From positions 62,001 to 126,000 of the forward strand of contig JAEZFD010000010.1 of assembly GCA_023417655.1 (NCBI GenBank): a DNA stretch of 64,000 bases. Reading direction: 5' to 3'. The position numbers were made by a program, and so were the translations under genes. Shown piece by piece: positions 62,867-64,000 of this stretch (its first letter is position 1; every line of letters begins with the position of its first letter). The notes under the pieces were generated by a model that saw only the letters and a list, made by a program, of their open reading frames with translations, searched no databases and was not told where the DNA came from. This DNA comes from Planctomycetota bacterium. GTDB lineage: Bacteria; Planctomycetota; Planctomycetia; Planctomycetales; Planctomycetaceae.

Positions 62867-64000
62867 TCAAACCTCGGAGATGCCTGCTTCGGATGACCCG
62901 AGCGGCTGACGACGTTCCGGACCAAATTCCCGGCTTCGCGGAGGCAGTGTCCGCCTGTCCTGACGGAGTATCCACCCAAGCGCCAGACTGGAAATCACTG
63001 CACACACCAGCAGCGTCTGCCAGGTAAAGTGCATTTCAGGGTTCTCCGCCTTCCCGTCAAGTCGGACCAGCCATTCCCATCCCTTCAACGCCTCAGGCTT
63101 GATGCGTGTCGCGAGAACCTGAGACCCATTGAAGATGAAGTGGAACACCACTCCGGGCAAGAGACTGCCGCTACGGGCGGCCAGCAAACCGATCACGACC
63201 CCGAGTAGCGCCGCATTGAACTGCTGCTTCGGAATCATGTGGATAAATCCGAACAGAGCGGCTGACAGCAAAATCGGCAACCAGCGTCGACCGGAGTGCT
63301 GAAGCCCCGTCAGAATGAATCCTCGGAACGCAAGCTCTTCACAGACCGCCGGGGCCAATGCAAACACTGCAAGAGACAACCACAATGGAACAGTGTCTGC
63401 TCCCATCGCCTCCATGAGCTTCTTCGCGGATTCTGGCAGCGGCGGGAAATAAGGATCCAGCCATGCCATCAGCTCGAGTGCCAGCGGCAGCAACGTAAAT
63501 GACAAAACAATTCCGGCAGCCAGCATCGCCGGGCTGGGCCAGGACAACTTGAGCGAGCGCAGTGGTTTGCTCGTCAGCAGAATCGCCATGAACACCGGAG
63601 GAGCACCCACGGTCGCGATCAAAAAGATCATTTGCACTGTGAGCATTTTATATGGACCGTCGAGCAGTTCTGGAGATCCCTGCATCGACGTCAGGAACAG
63701 GAACTGCAACATCCCGATCAGAACGAAACAGACCGCGGCCTCAGAAAAGCTCGGTGTTGGCTCTTTCTCACGAAGCAGGTGCCGAATCCACAAGCGGAGA
63801 TCAAATCGCTCGGCTTCGCGGAAGAGAATGTCTTCCCGTTGAAATTGCTCAATCGCCCACCACAACGCAATTCCGCTATAGAGACAACTGGAGAACAGGA
63901 CGGGGAGTGCATAGAACAGCAGAACCTGGCTGTTCGACCCGAGTAGCAGCGCCTTCAACAACAATGCCGGCCCGGTGACTGGCAACACACTGTAATACGG
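62867..64000 (-). CDS. CPBP (CAAX-type) intramembrane protease, 5' end beyond window
   Basis: The frame is open through the right edge (the codons at 63989-64000 continue it), so this is the C-terminal part of a longer protein. About 377 residues are visible. The CPBP domain shows the catalytic EELAFRGFI (EExxxR), the metal-binding His in FGFIHMIP, and HFIFN, the third motif, with AALLGVVIGLLAARSGSLLPGVV between. The upstream 175 residues have several membrane helices and a polar loop (EQFQREDILFREAERFDL) typical of NatB-like ABC permeases that are fused to CPBP domains in planctomycetes. Substrate unknown. It could be a stand-alone CPBP protein, but the missing start makes the fused form more likely. 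Confidence 0.85.
   Translation of the reverse strand, partial: PYYSVLPVTGPALLLKALLLGSNSQVLLFYALPVLFSSCLYSGIALWWAIEQFQREDILFREAERFDLRLWIRHLLREKEPTPSFSEAAVCFVLIGMLQFLFLTSMQGSPELLDGPYKMLTVQMIFLIATVGAPPVFMAILLTSKPLRSLKLSWPSPAMLAAGIVLSFTLLPLALELMAWLDPYFPPLPESAKKLMEAMGADTVPLWLSLAVFALAPAVCEELAFRGFILTGLQHSGRRWLPILLSAALFGFIHMIPKQQFNAALLGVVIGLLAARSGSLLPGVVFHFIFNGSQVLATRIKPEALKGWEWLVRLDGKAENPEMHFTWQTLLVCAVISSLALGWILRQDRRTLPPRSREFGPERRQPLGSSEAGISEV

Overview
The window looks like chromosomal DNA of a flagellated planctomycete (Planctomycetota, probably Planctomycetaceae-like). The pointers are a DUF1559 prepilin-type protein with a small partner lipoprotein, a PVC-type heme-binding CxxCH protein beside a ceramidase-like secreted enzyme, an ECF sigma factor directly followed by a Ser/Thr kinase, Tat-exported metallophosphatase and Gfo/Idh proteins, and several large proteins of the planctomycete 'hypothetical' kind. 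Genus cannot be decided from sequence reading alone. I found no rRNA, tRNA, CRISPR array, insertion sequence, phage gene or attachment site. Base composition is fairly even throughout.

Layout. 1-16.3 kb: housekeeping and metabolic genes. These are an RtcB RNA ligase (cut by the left edge), a single-domain response regulator, biotin synthase, a Tat-exported phosphoesterase, an S41 protease coupled to a beta-propeller protein, a YkgJ-type cysteine-cluster protein, an HtrA-like protease, a TPR protein and pyroglutamyl peptidase. They are followed by a sugar-metabolism group (ROK kinase, Gfo/Idh oxidoreductase, SDR dehydrogenase, KDPG aldolase) and TsaE. 16.3-22.7 kb: a BASS-type transporter, an ECF sigma/sensor-kinase pair, and a lipoprotein/DUF1559 pair. 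22.9-29.2 kb: two divergent ABC-2 export units, the second ending in a translationally coupled membrane-anchored protein of unknown role. 29.4-41 kb: aldose epimerase, Uma2 nuclease-like protein, sugar transferase, PurL with an extended PurS-like N-terminus, a cytochrome c'-like lipoprotein, an 855-residue zinc-ribbon membrane protein, and dihydropteroate synthase. 41-47.3 kb: ceramidase-like enzyme, giant PVC heme protein and glutamate dehydrogenase. 47.7-51.5 kb: two HDOD signalling proteins, one fused to a Ser/Thr kinase and one to a GGDEF domain. 52-61.3 kb: a flagellar basal-body/export operon flgB-flgC-fliE-fliF-fliG-fliH-fliI-fliJ-(MotE/YlxF-like)-fliQ-fliR-flhB, all on the plus strand. 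61.3-64 kb: an Fsr-like MFS transporter and the C-terminal part of a CPBP protease protein, probably fused to an ABC permease.

How it works together. The flagellar operon builds the rod base, MS-ring, switch FliG, export ATPase complex and part of the export gate. FliP, FlhA, FliM/N, FliK, hook and motor genes must lie elsewhere. The two HDOD proteins upstream, transcribed away from the operon, could couple phosphorylation and cyclic-di-GMP to motility, but that link rests only on proximity. Several stop codons are followed by hairpins that look like intrinsic terminators, which helps define transcription units and, near purL, excludes an over-long upstream start for the sugar transferase. 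I see no single clearly new system. The best leads are the HDOD-kinase fusion beside an HDOD-GGDEF protein, the 83-base fliH/fliI overlap, the ABC exporter coupled to an unknown anchored protein, the basic insertion in the sugar transferase, and the sigma/sensor-kinase pair.
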